A stretch of 64,000 bases of DNA from Ecdyonurus torrentis (GCA_949318235.1 OX439132.1:25535294-25599293); one strand, 5' to 3'. Positions 1 to 12,238 are shown, counted from the stretch's first letter. A program made the numbers and translations. Notes: generated by a model not told the origin, from the letters alone.

Positions 1-1178
1 TTTGTCCAGCATAAAAGAAACAACTTTTTGCATACTTATTAAAAAAATAAATCATTTTTTTTAAAATAAATATCTCTCTGAAGTTCAACAGACAGATTGG
101 TATGTGTGGAAAAAGGTATCAATTTGATACAGTCATCTTTGATTTTGTCATGAGAAGAAAAAAAATCCTATGTACTTTTCACCAACCAAAATCTCAACTC
201 TGTAATGTAAGTGGCATCGGTCTTTACCACTTTAAAGAGGAAACAAAATCCAGAGCACTTAAACCATAGATTTAATAACCCTTTAAGAATAAATATACAA
301 CAAATCGATAAAATTTACATGCTTGGAATAAATTTAAACTCCACCATTAAAAAAATAATAATAAAAAAAAAAAAAAAAAAACGTATATTGATAATGACTT
401 TAACAAATTAATATGTCAACCTTAAAATATTCTATAATAACAAAATTGAAAAACTTTTATAATTACATTTAATTAATAATTTCATATACTTAATTATAAG
501 TACGATGTAATTATATTATTATTAAACTATATTATAAAAATATTAATTACATTTTTATAACCGTTTTAAATTAAAAAAAAAAATTAAAATAGTTTTCTTA
601 TATATTTTTTAATAAAAAATTAAGAAAGTAATTTAAAATATAATTTGTTTTGGATTATCTTTATATAAGATACATATAATATTTTTCCATTGATTTTTAT
701 GAGTAGAGATTTTAAATACGTTAAAAAATATATAATATGCGGGCTAGACAGTATGAAACACAATGTTTATAAATTTTATAATATATTTTTAGTATCTAGT
801 GATTATATTTTATTATAATAAAAAGAAAGATTATAATACAGTACCACACATAATATAAGTACGTGCATTAAAAACTCATTTATGTTTGTTTTATATATAT
901 TATTATGAGGATAATTAGAATTTTCAATTATATTTTCTTTGTATGAGATAATCTCATTTTAATATAGAAATCGATATTATATGTTGTTGTTGTTTTTTTA
1001 GCATGTTTTAATGTATATATTTTTCAAATATTTATTTGGCATTTAGGCATATAATTTAATGATCTGCCTTCTATAAATTGATGTAATACTCTTCAATTTT
1101 TGCGTGATATGGTTTAATGCTTTGTATTACAAAAAATCAATTAGCTGCTCTTTGATTTCTGATGCTTGCAAAATAATC

Positions 1179-1182
<4 letters not shown>

Positions 1183-1255
<73 letters not shown>
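1183..1255. repeat. (CT)n microsatellite
   Basis: About 36 uninterrupted CT units. It produces a serine/leucine frame that is not a gene. Confidence 0.97.
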
Positions 1256-1256
<1 letters not shown>

Positions 1257-1544
1257 TTAATCACATCTCATGTAAATGTACTGTTAAATAATTTATGCGC
1301 TTTTCTTACAAAATCTTATATAATTAAATTCATTTAATTAATGAGACATATTGGATAGGTATAAGGCCTTTTCTGATTTCCACTATCTTTTTTTTTTTTA
1401 ATAGTTTATTTGTATTCAACTCCGTTGAGTTTCTACATCTAAATTGCATTAATATGAGCTATTTAATTGAACATATGTATTTTGTAGACTAGACTAAACA
1501 TAAATCATGTGTTTAAAAAATATAATGTGTGTGTGTATGTATGT

Positions 1545-1574
1545 GGGGGGGGGGGGGGGGGAGAGAGAGAGAGA
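1545..1574. repeat. Poly-G run followed by (GA)n
   Basis: Seventeen G residues preceded by GT/ATGT repeats and followed by GAGAGA. It is a G-run in a very AT-rich setting. Confidence 0.95.
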
Positions 1575-2081
1575 CGCTTTACTCATTTTCTTTAACATGA
1601 AATAAGAAGTTAAGAAGTAGAAAAAAGTGTAAGATATTAAGTGAAACTAAACTAAATTTGCTATATAAAGAAAAAGTTCATTAAAAGATACTTGTGGCAC
1701 TAAAGTAGAAGCAAAACTTTTTATTTTTAAAAGTATCTTATCATGAGATATAAAATAATAAAGTTAAAACCATATTCGCTTCTTCATCTTTTTTTTTTAT
1801 TATATATATGTATATTTTAGAACAATTTTATTCAAGAATTAAAAAAATAAATTTTGTTTTAAAAATATATATAGTTACCTGTTTTAAGTAATTTATTTTA
1901 CAAGACATTTAAATTGTTATGTTAAATTTAACGTCAAAATATAAAAAAGGATCGTTTTGTAAGTGGCGTTAGACCAGCTTCTCTACAAAACACCATAAAT
2001 AAAAAATGATTATTGAAATAATCAATTCTTGTTTGACCACGTGACCTACCAAATTTCATTCAATAACAGTTGTTTCTATAG

Positions 2082-2777
2082 AGCTGTAATTTAAATTACA
2101 ATGATATTCCTAAGGTTAAGGTTAAAAATCATGAAATAGAATATAGTACTTGGGTGAAAAATTTAGGTATATTTTTTGATGATAAATTTTCTTGGTCAAA
2201 ACAGGTCTCTCAAGTGTGTAAGCGGGTGTATGGGCACCTACGTCATTTCCATAAATTTAGAACACATACTCCTGAGGCTACTAGGCTGCATTTAGTTAAA
2301 ACGTTAATTTTGCCATTATTTGATTATGGTGATATTGTATATTGTAACTTAAATGCAGAGGGTATTAATCGCCTTCAAGTTGCCTTAAATAATGCTATGC
2401 GTTATGTGTATAATTTGAGAAGATCAGACCATGTATCAAGGTGCTATTTAAAGAGTAATATTTTAAAAATCAAAGAACGTCGAGAATTGCACTTGCTCTC
2501 TTTCACACACAAAGTTCTCCATGGTTACGCTCCTGCATATCTCAGAAATATTTTCACATTAATGAGTGAGGTTAATACCAGAAATACGAGAAAGCATGAA
2601 TTGTACCTCCATGCTCCTTTTGCAGGAAGAGATGTACCTAGCTCCTCGTTAAGTGTGATATGTTATAAACTGTGGAACGAGTTGTCGGGATGTCTTTGTA
2701 TTAATCCGCTCAAAAATGCATTTAAAAATAAAGTTGAACGTATGTTGATGCTAAGATATATTCATCCAAAATTCTAA
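2082..2777 (+). pseudogene. Non-LTR retrotransposon reverse transcriptase, C-terminal remnant
   Basis: The open frame runs from the stop at 2079-2081 to a TAA at 2775-2777. It encodes the end of a reverse transcriptase: WVKNLGIFFDDKFSWSKQV is the conserved strand just after the catalytic F/YADD box. Next come KTLILPLFDYGDIVY and LQVALNNAMRYVYN of the thumb region, then the C-terminal tail HKVLHGYAPAYL. The polymerase core with the catalytic aspartates and the endonuclease are missing, so this is a 5'-truncated copy. The frame from 2154 has no internal stop, which suggests fairly recent insertion. The arrangement resembles the CR1/L2/Jockey group, but the clade cannot be fixed from this part alone. 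Confidence 0.85.
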
Positions 2778-3491
2778 TAAAAAAAAAAAAAAAATTATAT
2801 GTATGTGTGTATGTATGTGTATGTATATGTGTATATATATATATATGTATATATGGGTATTTCAAATTTTGATAATTAGAGTTTTGTTAATTATTCATAC
2901 GGTTGGAAGTGGTGTATAGACGAAACAAACAAGGTTTATCAGTTTATTGATGTACTATAGTCTAAAATTGATATGTATAAAAATAATGAAGTAAATGGGT
3001 ATTAAATGCATCTCAAAATGTTAAGGAAGAATTAAGTTTGAGTATTGATTGGTGCATCATTATAGTATTACCAACTAATGGGGGAGCAGCTGTTTTGGGG
3101 CCATCTTTTGCCGATTTTGCTCGCATCCGCTTCCGTTTCGACATGCTGCGTATTCGTAGTAATTAGAAACGGAGGCGGGTGTGGGTTGAGTCTTGTGGGG
3201 TTGGCTTCGGCATAGTTGTTTCATTGTTGGTTAATTTATATCGTTGGTAACGCTGTTGTGTGCAATGTATAATTCTCCCTTATTTTGTCTATTTATTTGT
3301 TTGAAAATGGTTATGTGTATTAAATTGGCTAAATATGCTCTTTACCTCAATATCTCAAAAAGCGTCTCCTATGATATTGTTATGTTGTCAAATATCTGTT
3401 GTTAATCTGTTATGTAAAAATGTATTGTTCTGGTCAAGGTTCATATAATACGGTTGAAAAAGCCGTGTATGCGCCTTAAATAAAGTTATTC

Positions 3492-3530
<39 letters not shown>
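2082..3530 (+). mobile_element. 5'-truncated non-LTR retrotransposon with 3' UTR and (TTA)n tail
   Basis: The reverse transcriptase remnant is followed by an A-run and TATG/TA repeats (2778-2850). About 630 bases of more GC-balanced non-coding sequence come next. Near the end there is a small stem, ACGGTTGAAAAAGCCGT (about 3451-3467), then AATAAA at about 3478 and a (TTA)n run at 3492-3530. A terminal hairpin plus a short tandem-repeat tail instead of poly-A is known for CR1/L2-like elements, so I take the whole stretch as one 3' end. Alternatively the element ends at the A-run near 2793 and the rest is a separate repeat. The 5' boundary is uncertain. Confidence 0.65.
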
Positions 3531-3532
<2 letters not shown>

Positions 3533-3824
3533 CATATATATCATATATATGATATATAATAAAATTATAATTTTAGTTAGAGAAATTAAATTTTAACTAT
3601 ACAAAAAATTTGGTTATTATTATTATGATTTTTTTTCATTATTATTAGATCACGTTTTTATTTTTATGGACCATACACGAGTCACACCTTTTCTGTACAG
3701 TGTAGTAAAAGTCACGTAAAAAGTATAGACCGCTTTATACCTCCACCAGCTCACAATGTTGCGTCAAAACCAAATATTGTTAGTCAGATTTTGAAATTTT
3801 TATTAGATCAAACTGATCGAATCC

Positions 3825-4139
3825 TTAAAGGCGTAGAACACCTTGAACCAAAAAATTTGTGTAATATCCTAACAAACCTGAGAATCAACGTTGATTTGGC
3901 CTGAGTCATTGATTTCTAATTTATTTTCCATTCACAAAATACTACTGGCGGTCACTGACGTCACAGCTCGCCCGGTTTACACGCGCGTAAAACAAGTGAG
4001 CTGTGACGTCAGTGACCGCCAGTGGCATTTTGTGAATGGAAAATAAATTAGAAATCAATGACTTCGGTCAAATCAACGTTAATTTTCAGGTTTGTTAGGA
4101 TATTACACAACTTTTGTTCAACGTGTTCTACGCCTTTAA
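3825..4139. mobile_element. TTAA-bounded fold-back MITE, family A copy 1
   Basis: This non-coding fold-back element is flanked by TTAA at both ends. Its termini are inverted copies of TTAAAGGCGTAGAAC. The whole element is nearly palindromic: each arm carries a block around CAACGTTGATTTGGCC, a block TTTATTTTCCATTCACAAAA, and TGACGTCA (3956-3963 and 4004-4011). The centre holds ACGCGCGT. Two more copies lie in the window. TTAA duplication is the mark of piggyBac-type transposition, but these ends start AGG rather than the usual CCY, so the transposase family is only inferred. Confidence 0.85.
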
Positions 4140-4334
4140 GTAATTAAGCCATTTTAATTACCGTATTCTTCTGTTAACACATCACTTTATAATTGAAGTT
4201 TTGTTACACTGTGAAGACGATTTTAATTTTAGTAGATGAAGTTGTTTATAATGACGCATAAATTTTATTTGCTACATGTAGTTAATTGTGCGGGGACAAA
4301 ATTGACAAATGAAATGTAAATACATCTTTAAAAA

Positions 4335-4337
<3 letters not shown>

Positions 4338-4374
<37 letters not shown>
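4338..4374. repeat. (AT)n microsatellite
   Basis: About 18 AT units between MITE family A copy 1 and the large fold-back element. Confidence 0.95.
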
Positions 4375-4380
<6 letters not shown>

Positions 4381-5220
4381 TAATATAATATCTATTATAT
4401 TATTATTATTAAAATATATATATTATAAAGTGATAATGTAGTTTTTTTATGCAAATAATCAAACTGAATCTTAAAAGAAATGCTTTGAACCATAGAATAT
4501 CTAAGTACCGCTTTATTATAATACTTATAATATATATCAGGGCTTAAAGTAGATCTGAAGTCTTACCGGAACGCAATAGTGAGACGATTCCACACCCCAT
4601 CGGGGGGTCTGGGGGGCGCAGCCCCCCAGTTGCCCGCCGCAGGCGAAAAATTTTTGAAAAAGGGGCGTGGCATTCTTATTTTTTGCTTAGTTTTAAGCTA
4701 AAATTTTTTCGCTAGGTTTAAAAAATTAAAATAAAATTGCTTATAATTAGAGACCGGATTTTCAGGTGATCACCTTTTTGTTGCTATGAATAATATATGT
4801 TACTTTTTTATAAGAATGTCCACGAACTATAGCAACTTTCGAGCCGTTTGAGATCAACTCTTTTTTTCTCACCTTTTTTTAGGTTTTCACTTTTTTTCAC
4901 CTTTTCATAAATTTTTTTCACCTAAATGAGGATTTTCTTTTTTTTTTAAGAATTTATAAAACGTTTATAAAAAAATGATTTTTTACTGCAATTTTTTAAA
5001 ACAGAGAGATTCAATAATGCTGTTCGTAAACCCTGTTCTACTACACCAAAAATGCGCATCCCATTTGAATAACCAAAGGCGATCGTGATTTTAGGAGCAA
5101 CACTATTGTATGTCATCTATAGTAACATTTTTTTAATTTTATTTTTAAATCATAATTTGTTGTTGTTGTTGTTGTAGGTTGTACTTGTAATACCACAAAA
5201 TACCTATAGGCAGTATAGCA

Positions 5221-6709
5221 TTCGACAAAATCAAATAGTAACCTCGTATCTCAGATTTTGATGTTTTCAAGTATACAAGCTCAGAAAAAAATTACAAAAA
5301 ATTAACTTTTATTTTATCCTAAGGCACATGTATTGCACATTACTTCAGCTCAGTTGCAAATTTTGCCAGCTGATGGTGTCTTTGTAATTAATAATTAGTA
5401 ACAAAAAAAACAAACTTATTTTGTGTCATTTTGAAAACAATGATTTCAAAAGTGCATTTCCTCTGAAAGTACATGAGATAAAAATTTCAAACTCAAACAA
5501 CCAATAAAGGAAATATTGATTATAGTATGGAGGCTAATACCAAAAATGTAATGTCTATTGGCTTTTCGTGAAGAAAGCACCAAATTTTCAGGGTTGGTAA
5601 AGTACATGATATTCGTCATAAATTTAAGTGGAACCCAAAGATTGGACCCATAGGTCGACCCTGAGTGACCTTTGACCTGGAGAACAGTTTTTATTTTTTT
5701 GTGCAAGAACAGTCATGTTCACCAAAAATTTGTAATGACACAAATCAAAGGTAATGCAAAGAACTACATGTGTAAAAATTTGCATTGCTCTAGTTAATTA
5801 ATTTACAAAATGGCGACTAATTAACTTTAATTATTGTCAAATTTTGCATATTTTTCAATATTTTTGGTTCGCTATTGCCTATGAAAATGTGTAAACAATT
5901 AGAAATCAATATAGCATTTTGATATTGTCATATTAATTTATTAAAAATGCTAATTAGGCTTTTTAGAAGACAATAGGAGAGAAAACACGTGTCTTTGAAG
6001 CTGCCGCCACGGACTCCTATAATAGTCCTTATACCACTACAGGTTATAAATTGCAAATATTTTTAATTTGTAAATTTCATACCACAGTAATGAAATTTGA
6101 TACACTTATACTCTGTACCCTAGTAGGGGTTTTGAGCACCAGAGCTTATTTTTTTCGCTAACCCTTTTGACCCTTAGAGACCCTTAATACTCAAAATCAA
6201 GGGTTTTTATTTTTTTGTAAACGAAATATGTAAAATGCAAGAAACTGTTAAATAACAAAGTTGTTAGGCATATTTTTTTCTGTGCCCTTAATTTTTTTCC
6301 ACGTGCTAGGTTGCCAAGTTTTATTGCAGTGTTGCCAAAGCTTAAAAAATATAAGTAGTTCATGGTTTTGGCCACCACGTACGGCTCAAATTCGATCATA
6401 TAGCGTAAAAAAAAACACGTTTTAACACTGCATGTATTTAGTGTTACTAGTTTTGCACTCAAATTTATTTTTATAACTATATAGCGCTAAACTATAGTTA
6501 GGGGTTAATTATTACGGTAAACTTGCGCTTCCACTTGATGTGTATGTTTCGCCATATACACACAATACACCTTTATGGGATTGCGCATAGTTTTATGTAA
6601 AGAGCAAGTAATAAGGACCTATACAGTAGGATTTTAGAGTAATTGAGTTTTAATTCACACAAGTTTACTGGGGTCCATAATTTGAGGTACTGTAACCCTC
6701 GGTAGTCAA
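5221..6709. repeat. Left arm of the long inverted repeat
   Basis: This arm is ~1.49 kb and matches the reverse complement of 6780-9234 once the two right-arm insertions are removed. The match is close to perfect over most of the length: a 71-codon stretch at 6184-6396 and a 50-codon stretch ending at 5706 translate identically in the other arm. Differences are mainly run lengths and a short block near 5540-5560. No insertions are present, so it keeps the original target sites. Confidence 0.85.
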
Positions 6710-6719
6710 TTGCAACTAC

Positions 6720-6750
<31 letters not shown>

Positions 6751-7990
6751 TACTGCATATTATACTATAATATGCTAACGGTTGACTACCGAGGGTTACA
6801 GTACCTCAAATTATGGACCCCAGTAAACTTGTGTGAATTAGAACTCAATTACTCTAAAATCCTACTATATAGATATTATATACTATACTATACTATATAG
6901 ATACTATACATATATACTTGCTCTTTACATAAAACTATGCGCAATCCCATATAGGTGTATTGTGTATATGGCGAAACATACACATCAAGTGGAAGCGCAA
7001 GTTTACCGTAATAATTAACCCCTAACTATAGTTTAGCGCTATATAGTTATAAAAATAAATTTGAGTGCAAAACTAGTAACACTAAATACATGCAGTGTTA
7101 AAACTTTTTTTTTTTACGCTATATGATCGAATTTGAGCCGTACGTGGTGGCCAAAACCATGAACTACTTATATTTTTTAAGCTTTGGCAACACTGCAATA
7201 AAACTTGGCAACCTAGCACGTGGAAAAAAATTAAGGGCACAGAAAAAAATATGCCTAACAACTTTGTTATTTAACAGTTTCTTGCATTTTACATATTTCG
7301 TTTACAAAAAAATAAAAACCCTTGATTTTGAGTATTAAGGGTCTCTAAGGGTCAAAAGGGTTAGCGAAAAAAATAAGCTCTGGTGCTCAAAACCCCTACT
7401 AGGGTACAGAGTATAAGTGTATCAAATTTCATTACTGTGGTATGAAATTTACAAATTAAAAATATTTGCAATTTATAACCTGTAGTGGTATAAGGACTAT
7501 TATAGGAGTCCGTGGCGGCAGCTTCAAAGACACGTGTTTTCTCTCCTATTGTCTTCTAAAAAGCCTAATTAGCATTTTTAATAAATTAATATGACAATAT
7601 CAAAATGCTATATTGATTTCTAATTGTTTACACATTTTCATAGGCAATAGCGAACCAAAAATATTGAAAAATATGCAAAATTTGACAATAATTAAAGTTA
7701 ATTAGTCGCCATTTTGTAAATTAATTAACTAGAGCAATGCAAATTTTTACACATGTAGTTCTTTGCATTACCTTTGATTTGTGTCATTACAAATTTTTGG
7801 TGAACATGACTGTTCTTGCACAAAAAAATAAAAACTGTTCTCCAGGTCAAAGGTCACTCAGGGTCGACCTATGGGTCCAATCTTTGGGTTCCACTTAAAT
7901 TTATGACGAATATCATGTACTTTACCAACCCTGAAAATTTGGTGCTTTCTTCACGAAAAGCCAATTGGTTTATCTTAGCCTCCATACTAT

Positions 7991-8445
7991 TATTCATGCC
8001 ACGCATACAAAAAAAAATTGCAACCAACCCCTTTGCCAAAATATGCAAAAAAACGTAACTTTGAAACTACAAGGGTTAAGAAGCTGAAAATCAGTTTAGA
8101 GCCATAAATTTGTATTGGTAAACTGATTTGATACTTTAATTGAAATAACCTTAAAATAACCTCGAATTATGATGTAAAATTCTTGTGAGCGCCTAATAAA
8201 TGCAGCCCACAGCACAATTAGCCTGTAAAATGCAACCCGGAGCACATATACTTTTTAAATAAATAAATATTTCCTCGCACAAATAACTTTAAAAAATAAT
8301 TTGAATAGTTTCATATTACCAATACAAAATTCTACCCCTAAAGTGATTTTCATCTTTAAAACCCTTGTAGTTACAAAGTTACGCTTTTTGCATTTTTTGG
8401 CAAAGGGGTTGTTTGCAATTTTTTATTGAATGCATGGCATGAATA
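7991..8445. mobile_element. Nested MITE with long TIRs and TA duplication (Tc1/mariner type)
   Basis: This is a 455-base insertion in the right arm. The ends are TA-TTCATGCCACGCATACAA and the inverse of TA-TTCATGCCATGCATTCAA. The inverted similarity continues inward for about 150 bases through AACCCCTTTGCCAAAA, AACTACAAGGGTT and TTTGTATTGGTAA. The left arm of the host repeat reads straight through CCATACTATAATCAAT (as reverse complement, near 5520), so the insertion point is visible. TA duplication with long TIRs fits Tc1/mariner-derived MITEs. Confidence 0.85.
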
Positions 8446-8649
8446 ATCAATATTTTCTTTATTGGTTGTTTGAATTTGAAATTTTTATCTCATGTACTTT
8501 CAGAGGAAATGCACTTTTGAAATCATTGTTTTCAAAATGACACAAAAAAAAAGTTTTTTTTGTTACTAATTAGTTAATTTCAAAGACACCATCAGCTGGC
8601 AAAATTTGAAGTAATGTGCAATACATGTGCCTTAGGATAAAATAAAAGT

Positions 8650-9131
8650 AAGCAATTGAAAAATGAAAAAAAAAATTTTTTTTTTTTTTTTTAATATACA
8701 TTTCGGCATAGATTATAAAAATGTAACTGTATTTGTTTTATATTTTATATAAAGTGGTTCCTAGAAAATCTATTTTTAGTACTTTCCAAACAATATGTTT
8801 ATGAAAGACAGTTTTGTGCGTTTTGTCTACTGACTGTCTGTGAGCAGGTGTGATATTGGTCTGTACCTGCTATTCATAATCATACTCTGTATCTGGTTTT
8901 TCTCTTTTTCTTGTTTTTCTTTTTTTTTTTTTTTTAGCCTTTTTGCTTTTTTGAGTGAATAAATTTTTAAAAGTATCGTTATCGAATTGGACGATAATCG
9001 TAGAAATAAATGTTAATCTATAACTATAACGATAGTTTTTGCAAAAGTGTTAATCTATACTATATCTATAACGAACTATAGTTATAGTTATCTTATAGTT
9101 ATCGTGTTTTCGATAATCGACCCCAAGACTG
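8650..9131. mobile_element. Nested hAT-like insertion with 8-bp duplication ATAAAAGT
   Basis: This is a 482-base insertion bounded by ATAAAAGT at 8642-8649 and 9132-9139. The left arm of the host repeat has this octamer once, as ACTTTTAT near 5305. An 8-bp duplication is the hAT hallmark. The right tip reads inward as CAGTCTTGGGGTCGATTATC; the left tip does not show a clear inverse, so part of that end may be eroded. The right half is rich in TATCGATAAT- and ATAACTATAG-like motifs. It is non-coding. Confidence 0.8.
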
Positions 9132-9711
9132 ATAAAAGTTAATTTTTTGTAATTTTTTTCTGAGCTACAGTGCTACTGTAAACTTGAAAACATCAAAATC
9201 TGAGATACGAGGTTACTATATTTGATTTAGTCGATATACACTAAAAAATAATAATAATAATAAAGTTATTTTTTTATTTTTAATTTTTTTTTAATTTTAT
9301 CACCTTTTTCTGAATTTATCACCTTTTTTCAGGTTTATCACCTTTTTTCACCTTTTTTTACCTTTTTTGTGCAAAAAAAATCACCTTTTGAAGACATTTT
9401 TTTACCAAAATTTTCACCTGAAAATCCGTTTTCAACTTATAATTAATTTAAATTTTAAATTATTTTGATTTTTAATGAAAAAAATTGTATATACATTTTT
9501 ATAATAATATTAATACATGTATTGTATTTTGAAACAACTTTTTTTTTCAAATTTAATTTAGGAAAACAAAAGACAAGATTTTTTTTATATTTTCAAAGGT
9601 TAATGGTTAATATTAAAATTATGAGTGTGCAATGCCATATCATTTTGATTGATTATTTGATGAAAATATGCTGACTTATGACTCTTATGAGTGAAACTTG
9701 AGAAACATTTT

Positions 9712-9747
<36 letters not shown>

Positions 9748-9885
9748 GAACTAAAATAATTTACGAAAACTCAAATAAATTTGAATATATTTGTTTTACC
9801 TCAAATTTTTCTTACCGGAACTGCGTTCCGGCAGAAAAATTCTTACCGGTACGGCGTACCGGTGCGTTCCGGCTTACTTTAAGCC

Positions 9886-9888
<3 letters not shown>

Positions 9889-9970
<82 letters not shown>
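9889..9970. repeat. (AT)n microsatellite abutting the large fold-back element
   Basis: About 41 AT units begin right after the right tip CCCTG. The left flank is also TATATAT, so the element may have entered an AT repeat. Confidence 0.95.
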
Positions 9971-9972
<2 letters not shown>

Positions 9973-11500
9973 CAATTAACTAATACTATCTAGTGTATAC
10001 GTATATCTGTAAACATTACGAAGATTTGGCCAACGTCCTAATTGCATTCTTATACTTGATACTCACTGACATAAAATACGACATTAAATCCCAAGTTTTC
10101 TGGAACGCAGAAAAAAAGAAAAAAGAAAAAAGAAAAAAAAAAAAAAAAAAAAAAAAAGACGGAAGTGAAACGAAGCAGAGAGAAATTTAAGTTCATTTAC
10201 TTACTCGCATGGTGTAACATTTTCAATGTAATTACAGAGAGTAAAAATAAAATTTAATTATAATATGATGAAGGTAGTAAAAATGACTTATTCCATGTTT
10301 TCCTTCTCCTTCTTTACATACAATAAATTTTATAAAGAAAAAGTGTGAGATTAAAAGTGCTAGAACATGCAAAAAAAAAAAAAAAGCAATTAAATTTTTT
10401 AATACAAAAAAAAAAAAAAAAAGGTTTTAAAATTAATTTTCCTTCGTGCCGTGTAAATATGTAATGTTTGCTTTTAATATTGCTGTATTTTTTATATATA
10501 TATAATATTGTTGCTTTTATATTATGAGATATCGTTACCAGTATAAATATTACAGACTAGAGGAGCTGTTTTGTTTTTACTGTCAAGGACATACATGTTC
10601 TGTTGCAGTAATAGCATCTTTGCTCTAAAAAAAATAATAAGAAAAAGTCAAAAAGCTTAGTAAAATTTTTAATATCTTTAAAACTTAAAAAATCTCAGCT
10701 TGTGTACTAAAAAGTAAAAAGTGATCTGATCATTTTGTATAATAAAAGAGTCCATGACTTTCCAGCCTTGATAAAAGTAGAACATAGGTGGGTAAAGTAT
10801 ATAAAGTAGCAAGTACGTAGCATGCGTTTTTTTTATTTTATTATTATTATTTTTTTTTACCTAACAAGACTTTACAGTATTTTAATATAAAAGCTTTCTA
10901 GGTATAGAAAAAACCGTTCTAATTACAAGTGTATTCTCTTCTAATGGTTCTTTTAAAGCCTGTAATTATATACTTGTTTAAAAACTGGGTCATATGCTAC
11001 ACAACTATCTTGTGACCTTATTTATACACAGCATAGTATACAAAGAATTACAAACAAACACAATATTACTCTAATTTCTTAAAGTTATAACACATACGGA
11101 TTTAGTACGAGTTCCTATATAAATAAACAATTTTCATAAAAAAAAAAAATAAAAGAAAAGCGTACGTTCAAATTTGTACTATGATTAATATCTTGAACTT
11201 TCTTTCTAAATTTTATAATTGAATATAAAATCACTAATAAAGCTTTTCAGAGATATTTTAGTCTTTTATAAGGATTATCATTTAAAAATGTACAAAAGAA
11301 AATATTAATAATTATTATCAAAAATGCTTGTCAAAATCTTTTATTCAGAAATTTTCAGATCTTTTAAATGCACTTAAATTTTTTTTATTCTAGATAATTT
11401 AATCAAGAAAGTTGGAATATATAATTTGATTTAATAAAATTAAATTTGACAAAATCTTTAGATTGAAATGTCATCTCTTTTATGTAGAGATAGAGAGAGC

Positions 11501-11502
<2 letters not shown>

Positions 11503-11576
<74 letters not shown>
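11503..11576. repeat. (GA)n microsatellite
   Basis: About 37 units, with a short interrupted GA run just before it. Confidence 0.97.
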
Positions 11577-11580
<4 letters not shown>

Positions 11581-11997
11581 ACAGTGAGATCGTTAAGGAT
11601 TGTACATACTTGACGTTCAAAATTGAGGCCAGGGCAGTGACATATAAAAAAAAAACTAAAGTTCCACTCAACAGTAATATTGAAAAGAAGTCCCTACGTC
11701 TGTCAAATTGAGAGATATTTCACAATTTGTAGTCAGCACTCTGTGTCATAAAATTATACAAAAAAATAATAATAAAAAAGACCAACTTTTGGATCTACAT
11801 AAAAAAATTGTATAAGGAAGAAAAAAAATGTTTAATTTGTTCTCAATATTTCAACGCAACTAAAATTCTTATGCACATTTTGAAAAAAAAAATCATATTC
11901 AAATATAACATATTATATTTATGAAATGACCAAATAAAATGGTACAATATTTGTCCTTTATAGTTATTTTTTATTGCAGTTTGCAATTTAAAAGCAC

Positions 11998-12238
11998 TTA
12001 AAGGAATAATACTAGATGAAAATATTAGCGTTTGTATCACAAAATACTTGATGGGACGCATATAAATAACATTTAGTATAAAACCCGCAGTAGCAGAGAT
12101 CAGAAAATTTCAATTTATGCAACCAGCACAACATTTTTATGCTAATTTTTGCCTGTTTCTGACATCAGAGAACGGAATAATCATTTTGTGCTGAATCATT
12201 GAAAAGTACATGATGTTTTATGTGGTCTATGGCTTTAA
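11998..12238 (+). mobile_element. TTAA-bounded MITE, family B copy 1 (internally deleted)
   Basis: This copy begins TTAAAGGAATAATACTAGA and ends GGTCTATGGCTTTAA. It contains the family landmarks ATCACAAAATACTTGATGGG, GCAGAGATCAGAAAATTTC and TTTATGCAACCAGCACAAC, but lacks about 90 bases of the 3' half found in the other copies. The octamer position reads CTGACATCAG here. It is downstream (3' side) of the last recognised CUB exon. Confidence 0.8.

Larger units (their letters stand above)
1..2081. other. AT-rich non-coding sequence
   Basis: No exon with splice sites or family resemblance was found on either strand. Apart from the CT and G-run repeats listed, it holds only A/T runs. Confidence 0.6.
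6780..9234. repeat. Right arm of the long inverted repeat (with two insertions)
   Basis: This is the mirror of 5221-6709. Besides the two nested elements (7991-8445 and 8650-9131) it has an expanded TATAC-type run at about 6864-6912 that the left arm lacks. Transcription through the spacer in either direction would give a hairpin RNA of about 1.4 kb. Confidence 0.85.
4538..9888. mobile_element. Large fold-back (hAT-like) transposon, 5.35 kb, with nested insertions
   Basis: The outer ends are CAGGGCTTAAAGTA and its inverse TACTTTAAGCCCTG. They are flanked by near-identical AT-rich octamers (TAATATAT and ATATATAT), consistent with the CAGGG tips and 8-bp duplications of hAT elements. Inside lie two long inverted arms (5221-6709 and 6780-9234), with a ~70-base spacer containing an A-run (6719-6746). 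Both subterminal parts are rich in CACCTTTTT runs and share CGGATTTTCAGGTGA. The left has a strong GC hairpin at 4609-4629; the right has palindromes CCGGAACTGCGTTCCGG and ACCGGTACGGCGTACCGGT. No transposase frame is visible. The open frames of 60-92 codons occur twice because they are mirrored in the arms. Confidence 0.75.

Noticed and set aside
5446..8058. Repeated 60-92 codon frames at 5446-5706, 6184-6462, 7123-7338 and 7816-8058
   Set aside because: They occur as mirror pairs only because they lie in the two arms of the inverted repeat. They have no domain, contain A-run derived lysines and are short.
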